Source of the DNA: Quercus robur
Lineage: Eukaryota; Streptophyta; Magnoliopsida; Fagales; Fagaceae
Assembly: GCF_932294415.1 (NCBI RefSeq)
Contig: NC_065544.1
Coordinates: 13,057,351-13,121,350 of the forward strand
Direction of reading: 5' to 3'
Length of the DNA stretch: 64,000 nucleotides
Position numbers and translations under genes: made by a program
Notes under the pieces: model-generated
What the model was told of the DNA's origin: nothing
The model's database searches: none
What the model saw: only the letters and a program-made list of their open reading frames with translations
Part shown: one piece after another, positions 44,301 to 53,979 of the stretch
Position numbering within the stretch: the stretch's first letter is position 1
How the letters are laid out: every line of letters begins with the position of its first letter

Positions 44301-44950
44301 TTCTCATCATTGAATACATATTGGGCCAGTGTGGTTTTTCCTAGCCCACCAATTCCCACTATTGATATGAATGAAACATTATCTTCCACATCAAAGTCCA
44401 ACAACAGATCTATGATGGCTTGCTTATCCTTTTCTCTCCCGATAACATCTTCATCAGGTACAAAAGAGTGAGTTTGATCCCTCCCCCTAGTCACAACTCG
44501 TCTCTCTAAAGGACAATCTACCAACTTCAACTGAAATTGGTGTCTATCATTTGATATATCATTAAGCCTCTCCCTCATAGCTTTTATTTTGCAAGCCATG
44601 TTAAGACTAAAAACGAGTTGGTTTGAACTTGAAAAGAAAATACGTACCTTCTTTGCCATTTTATCACCACCCATCACCTTACGCCGAAACACATGAGTGG
44701 AGAACTCGCTCAGCAAGTCATCCGCATCAAAAACTACATCTCTGAGCCTGTTGAGCCAGTGCTTGGCTTGGTGGTTCTGGACCTGCTGCTCCTCTGCATC
44801 CTGAAGTACAGCTTGAATAGTGCGAACAGTGTTGTTCATTTTTTCGAGATCATTTTTGACACCCCAGATCGATCCAATCTGTTTGAGAGTGGAGGAGCCC
44901 AAGCTTTCAATGATCTTCTGTACAACGCCATACAGGATTGCATCGGCCAT
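41399..44950 (-). CDS. CC-NB-LRR disease-resistance protein (RGA type), 1,183 aa
   Basis: One uninterrupted exon from ATG at 44950 to TGA at 41399. Residues 1-150 form an Rx-type coiled-coil domain (WLNRLRDVVFDADDLLSEF at about 65-83). The NB-ARC domain has the P-loop GIGGLGKTT at 199-207, RNBS-A (FELKMWVCVSDDFD) at 222-235, kinase-2 LLVLDDVW at 274-281 and RNBS-B GSKVVITTRS at 301-310. GLPLA appears as GVPLA at 365-369, RNBS-D CFAYCSLFPKDY at 422-433, and the MHD triad at 491-493. LRRs fill about 555-1160, including three recently duplicated two-LRR modules near 600-760. No TIR domain or signal peptide is seen, so it acts inside the cell as a pathogen-effector sensor or ADP/ATP switch. All switch motifs are present, so it looks functional. 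The Met at 44950 begins the standard MADA-type start. Its transcribed 3' side probably continues as spliced UTR. Confidence 0.93.
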   Translation of the reverse strand: MADAILYGVVQKIIESLGSSTLKQIGSIWGVKNDLEKMNNTVRTIQAVLQDAEEQQVQNHQAKHWLNRLRDVVFDADDLLSEFSTHVFRRKVMGGDKMAKKVRIFFSSSNQLVFSLNMACKIKAMRERLNDISNDRHQFQLKLVDCPLERRVVTRGRDQTHSFVPDEDVIGREKDKQAIIDLLLDFDVEDNVSFISIVGIGGLGKTTLAQYVFNDEKVQTKFELKMWVCVSDDFDVKKIVEKIIESATKSKPENLEMDLLQNKLREQLNQKKYLLVLDDVWNEDSENWQNLKILLMGGVKGSKVVITTRSNKVVEITSTSSYFLKGLSRDQSWSLLKKMAFKKGQETINSNLEAIGMDIVEKCRGVPLAIRTIGKVLFFKKTEAEWSYIKNTKLTDVTELKDGIMPILKLSYDYLPSHLKCCFAYCSLFPKDYLIDKLTLIQLWISQGFVQSSEESHEVEHVANKYFMELLWRSFFQEAEEDGGGNRRFKMHDLIHDLAQYVSETNCTLVDTSAKNVKETGHHLSFPFYNVSFFEENLNTLVKANKIRTFILAYNEWEYDQGTIEESTLKKLISTFRYLHALDLHGLNMKMLPNTISTLMHLKYLDLSSNDIEVLPNSITKLVNLQTLKLSSCEKLRELPNTIGTLMHLKYLDLSSTDIEVLPSSITKLVNLQTLKLCLCKKLRVLPVDIQKLVSLKHLDVSCDDFESNDIEALPSSITKLVNLQTLKLSKCKKLKELPVDIQKLVRLKHLDLEDCENLTHMPHGLGQLTSLQTLNLFVLSEGPVGSSKHCGGLAELNKLNDLRGKLVIKNLARVKDATPEFKAANLKEKQCLSELILKWNSKGDDENSMDSLRPHESLKSLSVYWYMGVRVSSWLSFLTNLVKLDIVGCEKCQYLPPLYRLPSLRKLSLINMNGLEYMTDRDMNDEISASLASPSTFFPSLERLYISLCLNLKGWWRSVDKGNEATTTSTISSSSTNHYHQHMPYFPRLSSFYFLNCPKMTCMPLFPNLEGILELSNSSLKALEETIEMNNRGGRASSFPSSSSSSSSSFSPPLSKLKKLKLRNIEELESLPEEWFKNLTSLERLEIGQFPNLTSLPEGMSHLTSLQILCITNCPNLPSLPEGMSHLTSLQRLSIQGCPQLKQRCEKENGEDWDKISHIPNLRISDGIRFLLSPNYHQRLKS
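42740..43175 (-). repeat. Tandem LRR modules, about 141-nt units
   Basis: The phrase gctttaatgtttgcaaattc recurs at about 42763 (variant), 42920 and 43061. The 141-nt spacing corresponds to 47 residues (two LRRs: LMHLKYLDLSS.DIEVLP / SITKLVNLQTLKL). The nearly identical nucleotides indicate recent in-frame amplification inside the receptor. Confidence 0.75.
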
Positions 44951-45104
44951 TTCTTCTTTCGGATGAGAGAAAACGCTGAAAGACAGAGAAGAAAGCTGAA
45001 GGCAATGATGAAATGCGGGAGAAGGAAGATTAAAGTTGATATGAACTCAGGAAGGAATACAATGCTTGCCTTCACCACGGCACCGCTGCTCCATAATTTA
45101 TGGT

Positions 45105-45205
45105 TCCACGAAAAGAATAAAGAGCCTATAGTAGCTTCTTCTTTTTTTTTTTTTTTTTGAAATGGTTCCACGTAAAGAATAAAGAGCCTATAGTAGCTTT
45201 TAGTT
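45105..45205. repeat. Short direct repeat upstream of the NLR
   Basis: ggttccacgaaaagaataaagagcctatagtagctt-type sequence occurs at about 45102 and again at about 45165, separated by a T-run. It lies 150-250 nt upstream of the NLR start, probably in the promoter or 5' UTR. Confidence 0.65.
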
Positions 45206-45875
45206 TAGGCCCCACTGCTCCACAATGGTTAGAATAAAGAGCTCCATAGCTTTTAGTGTTTTACAGATTAATATACAAGAGAAAGGGACATAAGTCTTCC
45301 ACACATATTCAGTACACACAAGCTTGTTTTTAAACTTCAAGTTATTTTTTTATTTTTGAGAAGATTAAAATTTAAGTTATGATTGCCCTACATAACCATT
45401 GCTCTATATAAACAAGCATATGTGTAATAACCATTGTTCTATATAAATGTTTTTAGTTAGCAAAAAATTGTATAATTTTTTTTAACTCAAATTAATATAT
45501 GAATGTGAACATTAGTGATTGCTTTAAAAAAAAATAATATATATATACACACACAAGAAATGAACTTATGATGGGAAAAAAAAAACATGAACATATGATA
45601 AGTTCCTTAAGTTACATGATTCTACAATAATCATTGGTCACAAATTAGTAGCAACTAGTTGTAACCAGTAGATTAAATACCAAAAAATAGAAATAAAAAA
45701 AGTTGTAGCCTTGTATTTCAGGGGAAAAAAAAAAGAATAGTTGTAGCTAGCCTCGTAGCCCGCACTAGATAATTTAGTTAAATTTTGTTTTTATACCTCT
45801 AAATTTTATAATTAATTGTAAATTTGTAACTATTGAATTATAAAAAATAAAAGTAAAATAAAAAATCATTCCAAA
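45206..45875. other. NLR upstream region, no gene
   Basis: AT-rich sequence with A-runs. No coding and no clear core promoter motif that I could defend. Confidence 0.35.
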
Positions 45876-46330
45876 TATATACATGTTCTATTACACAGTA
45901 TTACTTTAAATACAATTACATAGTCAATAAGAATCAAATTAAAATGATCTACATAGTCAAAAGTATATATGCAACAAGACAAAATGAAGTGCCGAAGCAC
46001 CAGAAAAGAGCAGCTTAATAACCTCAGCTAAAACAGCAAATCCTCTAGCAGCAACACAATGAAGTGTTGTGGTACATGGAAGCCACAAGCGTTGTTAACT
46101 TCAAGACAACCGGTTTCAACTTTCAACTCAAGTTTCAAGTATATAATTCAGCTCACCCTTTCTTCGAAACATGGTTTTAGTCATGAGGGCAATCCTCTCT
46201 TCAAACCCCTTCTTTGACCCAATTCTGCTCTCATAATTCATAACACAAGCTTGCCTCATCAACATCATGACTCTTTTCTTCCACAACATTTTTGAAATTG
46301 TTGCAGCAATTTGTAGACATTTTAATCATA
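45876..46330 (-). pseudogene. Relic of a second NLR 3' UTR
   Basis: It matches 38.47-38.90 kb in order and orientation: tacatgttctattacac, then gcaacaagacaaaatgaagt, then agcttaataacctca, agcagcaaca, tttgacccaattct and cttcttccat/cttttcttcc. The similarity is clearly diverged. Since the 38.5-kb copy lies downstream of the NLR, this one probably belonged to a neighbouring NLR whose coding region has been lost. Confidence 0.45.
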
Positions 46331-46781
46331 CTAGAAAAAAGAAATGTAGTGATTCAATGTGTAGTTGTGCTTTATATTTAGAATGATAATGCATAATGAG
46401 CTTTTCAAAAGTAATCTTACTAGAATTTTAGGAAACAACCATACTCAGTCCGGAATAAGACATTATTTTATTTGTTTTGTACTCTACCAATCTCATAGTT
46501 TTAGAAAGCATTATTCTAAGGGTGTTTCTAACATCTTCGACCAAATTTAATGTAGTTTTGTTATCTAAAATTTATTGAAGATAATTTGTTCTCTCTAAAA
46601 AATAAACAATTACTAAAAGTATATATTTTCATCTTTCTATCTCTACAAATATATCATTGTATTATTTTTCGTGTGTTTGATTGATGTTATTCTTGTTTGA
46701 TGTGGTCCATATTCTTTCAACTTTTGTTATAGTGTGTTTTGTTTTCCTGATTTTTTTTAGTAGAACTAAACTTTTTAAGCT
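46331..46781. other. Non-coding, nothing recognised
   Basis: AT-rich sequence leading into the LINE fragment. Confidence 0.3.
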
Positions 46782-47130
46782 TTGGAGATCAAAGCCATGG
46801 CAGCTTCTCAGGCTCTGGAGTTTGGATTGGAGATTGGAATTGATCAAGCTGTCGTGGAAGGTGATTCTGAAACTGTAGTGAAAGCTTTGAAATCAAATGA
46901 CTTTAGTTTAAACTATTTTGGTTTGTTAACAGAGGACGCAAGTTTTTGTGCTTCTTCTTTCTCTAAATTGTCTTACTCTCATGTTAAGACAAAGTTGTCC
47001 ATGGTTTGGCTAGGCTAGCTATGTCTATTATAGATTATAAAGTGTGGATGAAGGATATTCCACCATAAGTTTATCCTGTTTTTCAGGCCGATAAGGCCGC
47101 TCTATCTTAATAAAGCTAAAAGTCTTTTCT
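46782..47130 (+). mobile_element. LINE 3' fragment (RNase H-like C-terminus)
   Basis: The frame reads EIKAMAASQALEFGLEIGID then VVEGDSETVVKALKSND, the RVT_3/RNase H-like domain at the end of plant LINE polyproteins (E.A, EGDS). After HVKTK the frame shifts, but the family continuation is readable (VVHGLARLAMSI, IDYKVWMKDIPP). A (t)taataaagctaaaa end and A-rich tail follow. Only the last 350 nt remain. Confidence 0.72.
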
Positions 47131-48131
47131 CTCTAAAAATAAAATATAAATAAATAAACTTTTTAAGTTTTAAATTTATTATTAAAATTTTTTTTATTCC
47201 CTTAAAGAGATTATCATGATAATCATAACTTATTACAAAATTATACTTGATATTACTCAAATAATAGATAGATATATTCAAATCCATAGCCAAGATTGTA
47301 TTTTAATATAAATTTAAATTCTCGCTTCCAAAATAATTAAGTATTAACTTAAACGAAAATCATACCAAAGCTATAAGAGGGTGAGAGATGACTTGTGATG
47401 GGGGAACACAAAAAACAAAACACCAAAAAACATGAGTTATAAAAAACACAAAAATTCATTCTCCTAAGATAGAGTTGCAAGAAATAATAAAAAATCAGAG
47501 AAAGAGACAGAGACAGAGAGTGTAATCACCCTATATTGGAGAGAATATGAGAGAAAATAACAAATTTATATAAAATAAGATGAGAAGAAGAACCAAAATA
47601 AAATTGTATAGTTGTAAATACCATATTATCCAAGCTATACTATGTAATAAAATAACATTATATATTTATATGCTATCTTTATAATTGTGGTAGTAGGATA
47701 CCATCTAACAATCAAAGAAAAATAAAATAATAAAAGCTTGAAAACATTAACCCAAAGTAGAGTTCTAAAGAATACAAAAATTCATCAATCTAAAGTAGAG
47801 AAAGATGCAAGAAAGAATAAAAAATTCACCAAAAGAAAGAAAATTTTTGAGAGAGAGAGAGAGAGATGGTAATCACTTTTTTTTTTTTTTAATGTGGGAA
47901 AAATAAGAATTTAATGGGAGAGAGAAAAACTAATTTTTAGTAAGAATATGGAGAGAAGAAGAGCCAATTACCAGGAAGGCAAGAAGAATGCAGAGGCAAT
48001 TACATAAAATCAAAAGGTGGTTGGAGATGATAACATAAAAATTAAAATGGAAGTGTTAGCTAGATGGTATGACTTAAATATTCATATTGAGTAAGGTGGT
48101 TAAAACACTCAAATGATTTTGGTATGATCAT
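47131..48131. repeat. AT-rich stretch with a diverged direct repeat
   Basis: acaaaaattcattctcctaa... (about 47450-47590) and acaaaaattcatcaatctaa... (about 47775-47970) share order: gatgcaagaaa-type, aaaaatcagagaaag-type, (ga)n, gtaatcac, aatatggagagaag and aagagcc. The second copy has a T-run insertion. They are probably two copies of one small non-autonomous element. No gene. Confidence 0.4.
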
Positions 48132-50650
48132 CTATATATATATATATATATAAAACCGAAGTTTTTGAAGCTCCCACAATTTTCCACATCAACATAATAT
48201 TAAAAAATAAAACTAAAAATATAAATAAAAATATAATAAAACCTTTAAAATATAATAAAACCTTTCTAAAACCCCCGATGCTTTGCCTTCTCTTTCACGA
48301 TGCGCTACCCTTTCTTTCACCAAAACATCTTCTTCCTCAGAATAGAGACAAAAAAAAAAGGAGATTGAGAAAGAATCGTCGGAGTGTCAGACTATCATCC
48401 ACCAGCAAGCCAGTCGCTCATCAACATCGGGCCGCCTAAACCGCTACCGATAATATATATATTTTTTCTAAATCTGGTACTCTTTTTTTCTCCCAAAATA
48501 CCCGATGCCCTCCACTCTCTTTTCAGATTCTTTCATGCAACCCTCTCCTTCCTCGAAAATCAAAACCCTCTCCTTCCCCAAAATCAAAACTCAAAAACCC
48601 AAAACTCAGATGCTGCCGAAAAATCAAAATTTCTTTTTGTGGGTATTGTTGAATATTGCTATATGACTGAAATATTTGTTTTGGGTTTGTCTTTATTTTC
48701 TATTTCTATTTTCGTTTGTGGAATGCAAATTATGTGTTTGATGAAATGCTTCAATGAACTGTCTATGAGTTGTGAAGTAATAAGTAATTGATTTAATTAG
48801 TATGTGAGGTTAGGTTATGATAAGTTGAAGATTCTTATTACTTTGTATCTAAAAGTTTGCGTTCTTATTTTATTCTGTATGTATTGGGTGAATTTGTTTA
48901 GGTAGTGAGTTTATCTATCTTTATGAATACGTATTTGTGTCCACTTCTCACTCTAGGGAAAAAAATGTGTCAATTTATTCATTCAATAATTGTCAAAAAA
49001 AAAAAATACAGAACTTGTATTCACATGAAAAGATAAAAAACCTGATTTGAATGGTGCCAATAATTGCTCACGGACTATCTATTTCCAAACAGGATTTGAG
49101 AGCTAAGAAATCTGGGGATCCGATGGTAAATATTTTCACCTGTTTGCTCTAAACATTGTGTTGAACAGACACTCTTTTTGTTTCACCGACAACTGGGTGG
49201 GTTAAGGCAAAAACACTAAATCTTAGCTGTTGAAAAGCATGGCATGACTTTTTTATGTTACTTCACAGTAGCAATTCCAAATCTTCAGGCCACTCCACTT
49301 ATCCCCTTCCTACATTACCACCAAAAATAAAAAAAACCTTGCAAAAGCCATAAATGTGAGAATTAGTTCTCTTATCACTCTGCACATCCAAAGAGCTCTT
49401 GACATCTATTTGATCAACTCGAATGTCATCTCTGTTTCACTTTCTATTCTATAGAAGTTGTTATTTTTGGATGACATTTTAATTATCTATATCGATTAAT
49501 TATCCTACTTATCTCTCAAATTTTGAATGGTGGTTGTGCTTTTATTCGACAAAATGATAAAAAGAGTCTCTATAATAGTGCCTGTGAGGTGTTTGATGCT
49601 AGGTCTCAATGGGATTCTGCATATGGGGAGCAATGATAAATTTGACAGAATTACAACAATTTTGACTTTTAATTTGCTTAACATCTGAACTTCGAAAAAT
49701 AACAGGCTTGACGTAGGAGAAGGAAAAAAGGTCAATCATGAGAGATGTTCTAGATCGAAGCTTCAGCTGCAATGCATCAGATATCTTGGTCCAGTGAGTC
49801 TCATGTCCTTGCTTTATGCTCCCTAACTAGGAAGTAGAATTTTTATTTTGATAAAAAGCAATCATGCATCATGGAACAAACACCATACTTAATTTGAAGT
49901 TCAATCATCATGCATTGCAGGCAAAAAGGAAGGCTTATGAAGTTGTGGTTCAAGATGGGAAACTTATCTTCAACCATAGTGGTGAATTCCTTCACACAGT
50001 AGGAGGTATCAAAAGTTCATTCTCTTGGGTAAGTATCTTTGTCTAAGCCTTTTTAAAGTGGTAGATGTGAAAGCATGTTATTTAACTCTCTGCTTTCTCT
50101 TTGCCCATTAAATAATAAGTTTAGGGATATAAATTTTTTTTTATAGCATAATATGAACGTATATACTCCATTCTAATTTGATCATAGATTGATCAAATCA
50201 GTTGGTGTTTGTTTGCAATGCATCTATGATTTTGTAAATTTTATAGACCCAAAAAAGTAGGAGACTAAACTTGCATTTAGAATTCATCTCTATCTAAACT
50301 GCACTATGATTATTACACAATCATTGATTTAACTCTCTCCTTTTTTGTTTTTGTGTAGGTGATTTTGTAGATTTCCATGCACCAATGTATATCTTACATG
50401 CCCACATTGTGTGCTACAAATAATAAAATAATGATATGAACAATGTTAATGTTGTAGCTTCATTGATGGTATGTACTTAAAATGATTTCAAGCAACTTCA
50501 TTGATGGCATGTACTTAAATGATTTCAAGCAATTGCTTCAAATATTTTTTTATTTTCTTGCTCATAGAAATAGCTATTGATACATTATTGCATTGTCTCT
50601 ATTTAAATGCAATATTTTAAATTTTTTCCATAGAGAGTGGCTTGGCTGAG
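48132..50650 (+). mobile_element. Helitron of the 22.4-kb family (3' end not found)
   Basis: The left end is atcTCTATATATATATATATAT followed by aaaccgaagtttttgaagct and cccacaattttccacatcaa, the Helitron-type TC start. It is nearly the same 5' sequence as at 22.48 kb, and both are followed by cccgatgctttg/cccgatgctctg. No hairpin plus CTRR end was found before the hAT-like element at 50.76 kb, so the right boundary is a guess. Cargo includes two consecutive exons of an IQM-type gene. Confidence 0.5.
49706..50028 (+). pseudogene. IQM-type calmodulin-binding protein, two-exon fragment
   Basis: Exon a (49706-49793) reads [19 protein letters not shown] then [10 protein letters not shown], with acceptor aacag and donor GTGAGT. 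Exon b (49921-50028) reads AKRKAYEVVVQDGKLIFNHS then GEFLHTVGG and SSFSW, with acceptor ttgcag and donor GTAAGT. Together they match the conserved core of plant IQM (IQ-motif calmodulin-binding family) proteins: WLD.GEGKE.. / QC..YLGP.ER..YEV.VE.GKL.YKQSG. The adjacent order and intact introns show capture of genomic DNA, not cDNA. The IQ motif and the following WIFVLST-type segment are missing or diverged. It is most likely Helitron cargo. Confidence 0.65.
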
Positions 50651-50763
50651 CCTAATAGCACTACTTCGAATAATTGTGTATTACTTTCAACCCAACATTT
50701 GGTATTTTTGAAATTGATTGTATGTCTTACTTAAGATGTATCCAAAGAGTTTATGAAAGGCAA

Positions 50764-51570
50764 GTTAGGCCTAGGCCTAAGGCCCCACTAAAAAACAAAA
50801 TTTTCTTTGGGAAAAAAACCCCATTTTTTATAGTTAAAGACCTAAATTTTTATAAAATTATATATATTTTCTAAAGGTTATACATTTTTTTTATTAGTGA
50901 TGTACAAATTTTACTATTAGCTTACAAATTGCCATGTTATTAATCACAAAAATATGATATAAACATTCATTAGTTAGATTGATGAAGTTCATCAATGAGA
51001 AACAATATCACATTATATTTTGAACATTTTATAGTACTTTTAATTAGCGTATTTTTCTTTTTCATTTCTATTAAGACTCTCAAAGTACGAGACAACCTTA
51101 ACTCAATTGAAACCCTAAAATATTTCAAAATGATGTTGCAAATGTGTTAAATCATCAATTATAGATTAATCTACCCTATTAGTTTGAGACTTTGATTTTT
51201 GTAAACTAATATCCTACAAAACCATACACCAAATAATATCTATCTATCTCTCTCTTAAAATCAAAATATAAAATTAAAAATTAGATTACAACTTTATTTA
51301 ACTATGCATCATCTTATATCCAAAATAAAGTATCTTTTTTAATCGCAATATATTTTTATTTCTTTTTATTAATATTTATAATTCAACTATGATATTCAAT
51401 TCTCTATATGAAATTAACATTAGTCTAGTTGGTATTATTTATGTATTTAATGTATCAAATTAACCTTAATTTGATTAGTATTAAATAATTTTGTTTAATT
51501 AATATTTACATATTAAAGGCCCCGCATAAATTTTTCGCCTTAAGTCCCAAATTATGTTGGGCTGCCCCTG
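50764..51570. mobile_element. hAT-like non-autonomous element
   Basis: The right end, read on the minus strand, is caggggcagcccaacataat then ttgggacttaaggcgaaaaa, a common plant hAT terminal sequence. The left part (aggcctaggcctaaggcccc) gives a partial inverse match to its aaggc..ggggcc portion. The interior is AT-rich with no transposase. The right end coincides exactly with the left boundary of segmental copy B. Confidence 0.45.
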
Positions 51571-51579
51571 ACTCTATTA

Positions 51580-53979
51580 TATTAGCATTTGGCCCCTCGA
51601 TAAAATCATTTATAGTGGAACAAAAAAAGTCTATAGTTTAATCTTTTGATTATTCATATATTTATGAAATTTATATTTAGAAACTCTTAATTAAAGTGGT
51701 CAGACCCAACACACTAAATAACCAATTCTCATTAAATCTATCTCATTGGAATGTTTTGTGTCTCTAAAAACAAATTATGGATTCCGTCTTGAGAATATGA
51801 GTTCCTAGAACACTATGTGTAATTGCCTAACATTCTCATGTTTTGACCATGCAAGATCTCACTCCGGTATACATCAAAGCAAGCAAAATTCATGTTTGAA
51901 TTCATCATCTACTCAAAATTGAGAGTCCATGCAAATAGTAGTCATGATTTATATATATATATATATATATATATGTTCACGTGACTATATTAATAGAATA
52001 ATAAATCTCACAATGATATATTTTAATGTATCCCACATAATTTAAATACACCAACATATTTGTTAATCAGAATTCTCCACTTCCATGATTAAGATAAGTC
52101 CTCATAATTTATATGTTGTAGTCTTTGCAGATGAAATGCCTAATTTCATCACCAATTTCGAACTAGATTAATAAGTTTATGAGGAACTTATGATTTAGAT
52201 CTTCTGTATGCGGATTTCATTCTCATACCTATATTACATACAATGCCTCTCATAGATTAGAATATATAACGTTCAAATATTCATGCAAAAAACAATCTCA
52301 AAAATAAAACAACTTTTATTATTAAAAAAAAATAATGCTATTCAATTGAGTGTTAAGGCACTACTCCTAACAGTGATTATCTCAATATGATGATGTTTCT
52401 GTGTTTGGTTAACAAATTTATCAATTAAGAAAGTAATTGAGAATACGCTTTCAAATATAATAAAATGGAGGAAAAGAATACATGCGATTGGCCTTGTTCC
52501 TAACTATATGTTGAGGATCCATAGCTAACCCCAAAAATTTGGGATTAAGACTTGTTGTTGTATGATAGAGGCTTGGTGAATGTGTCGATTGGGTCAAAAT
52601 TGTGTACAAGTTGAAAATAGTTCTGAGTAAAACAAGTTGCTATTTAAGGCCTTCTCGTAGGTATGTATTTATAGAACAACCACACCCTTTCAGTAACAAG
52701 TGTGTCTGAATATGTGACCCTCTAAATCTATTTTGGATATTGTCTAAGTGTGTGTTGTGTGGGTGTGTGATGAGTCCCATATCTGGCATTTACTAGGTAG
52801 ATTTAAGCTTTATTAACAACTACAAAAAACCTCAATTTGACTAGTCTCTTTGAGGTATAACGCATATAGATGGTAAGCAAGGACCCACCCAACCTAAAGG
52901 GTTAGTTGGATGTTTGGGCTGGATTTGGTTCAAACAAGTGGGTCTCATTCAGGTTTCAGGTCAATATCGTGTTAAACCCGACACACCCTATCTAATTTGT
53001 TTTTTCTTTTTTAAATACTAGTTAACAAATTATTGGGCTTGAATAATTTTAGCATTGTAATTTGCAAACACTCTAAACTTTAGGGGTGTAATTTGCAATT
53101 TACCCTAATTTTAAATAGAAAGAATACGAAGTCCAAAACAGTCCCCTCCCACACAACAACAAACACACACCCAAAAAAAAAAAGAAAAAAAAAGAAAAAA
53201 AAAAAAAGATGAAGGGACCCACAAGTTAACCCGAGACTCGACTGACCTGCCCATTAAACCGAACTTTTGGGCCAGTTAAAAAGTACAGGTTTGAGTTTTA
53301 TTGGGTTGAGGTGCAGGCCGGGCTTGAAACCGACTTGTTCTCAGCCCTAAACACCAATATGACTAACACTTTCCTTGAATCATTGCATAATATTTTGATA
53401 CTTATAAACCATTCAAAATCCATTTTGTTTGTTGGATTGTTATGCTTGTGTTTTATATACCATCTTTGTATTCTTATGTTATAAAATCAATATCTTTCTC
53501 TAATTCTGGTTCATCCTGATTGTTAGGAATCCAAATGTGACGTATTGAAGGTTAACATGAATTGCAATATATGTTAGTACTTCTGATGTGCTGGATTAGT
53601 TAGATAAGCTGAAGCTAATGTCAGTTAGTTATACTGATGTCAAAGTTTCAATTAGTTAGTAAGTACTCTTTAGGCAGGAAATGTTAAGAGTTGTGGAGGG
53701 AGAATTTTATATAAGAGGACTAAGAATGAAGGATATCCAGAAAATTAACCAAGCTTGTTCTTTCTATTCTTCACAAGCTCTCCCTATTGCTCAGGAGGTG
53801 GTTACCCTTGAAGTAACTCTCATTTTCTTTCTCATTTTCATTCTTCTTTTCATCCATTTCTGAATTGCTAAGAACTTAACACTGATCTTCATCTTCTAGA
53901 TCATGGATTAGTTATTGAATCGTTGTTGATGATATTATGACTGCTCTACTGTACATTAATGACAACAAAGGTTCTAACT
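51580..53979. other. 3' flank of AAH gene, no gene
   Basis: Same content as 29.76-32.1 kb, with a (TA)n run at about 51951-51974 and an A-rich block at 53170-53210. The ORF seen in copy A is stopped here. Confidence 0.45.
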
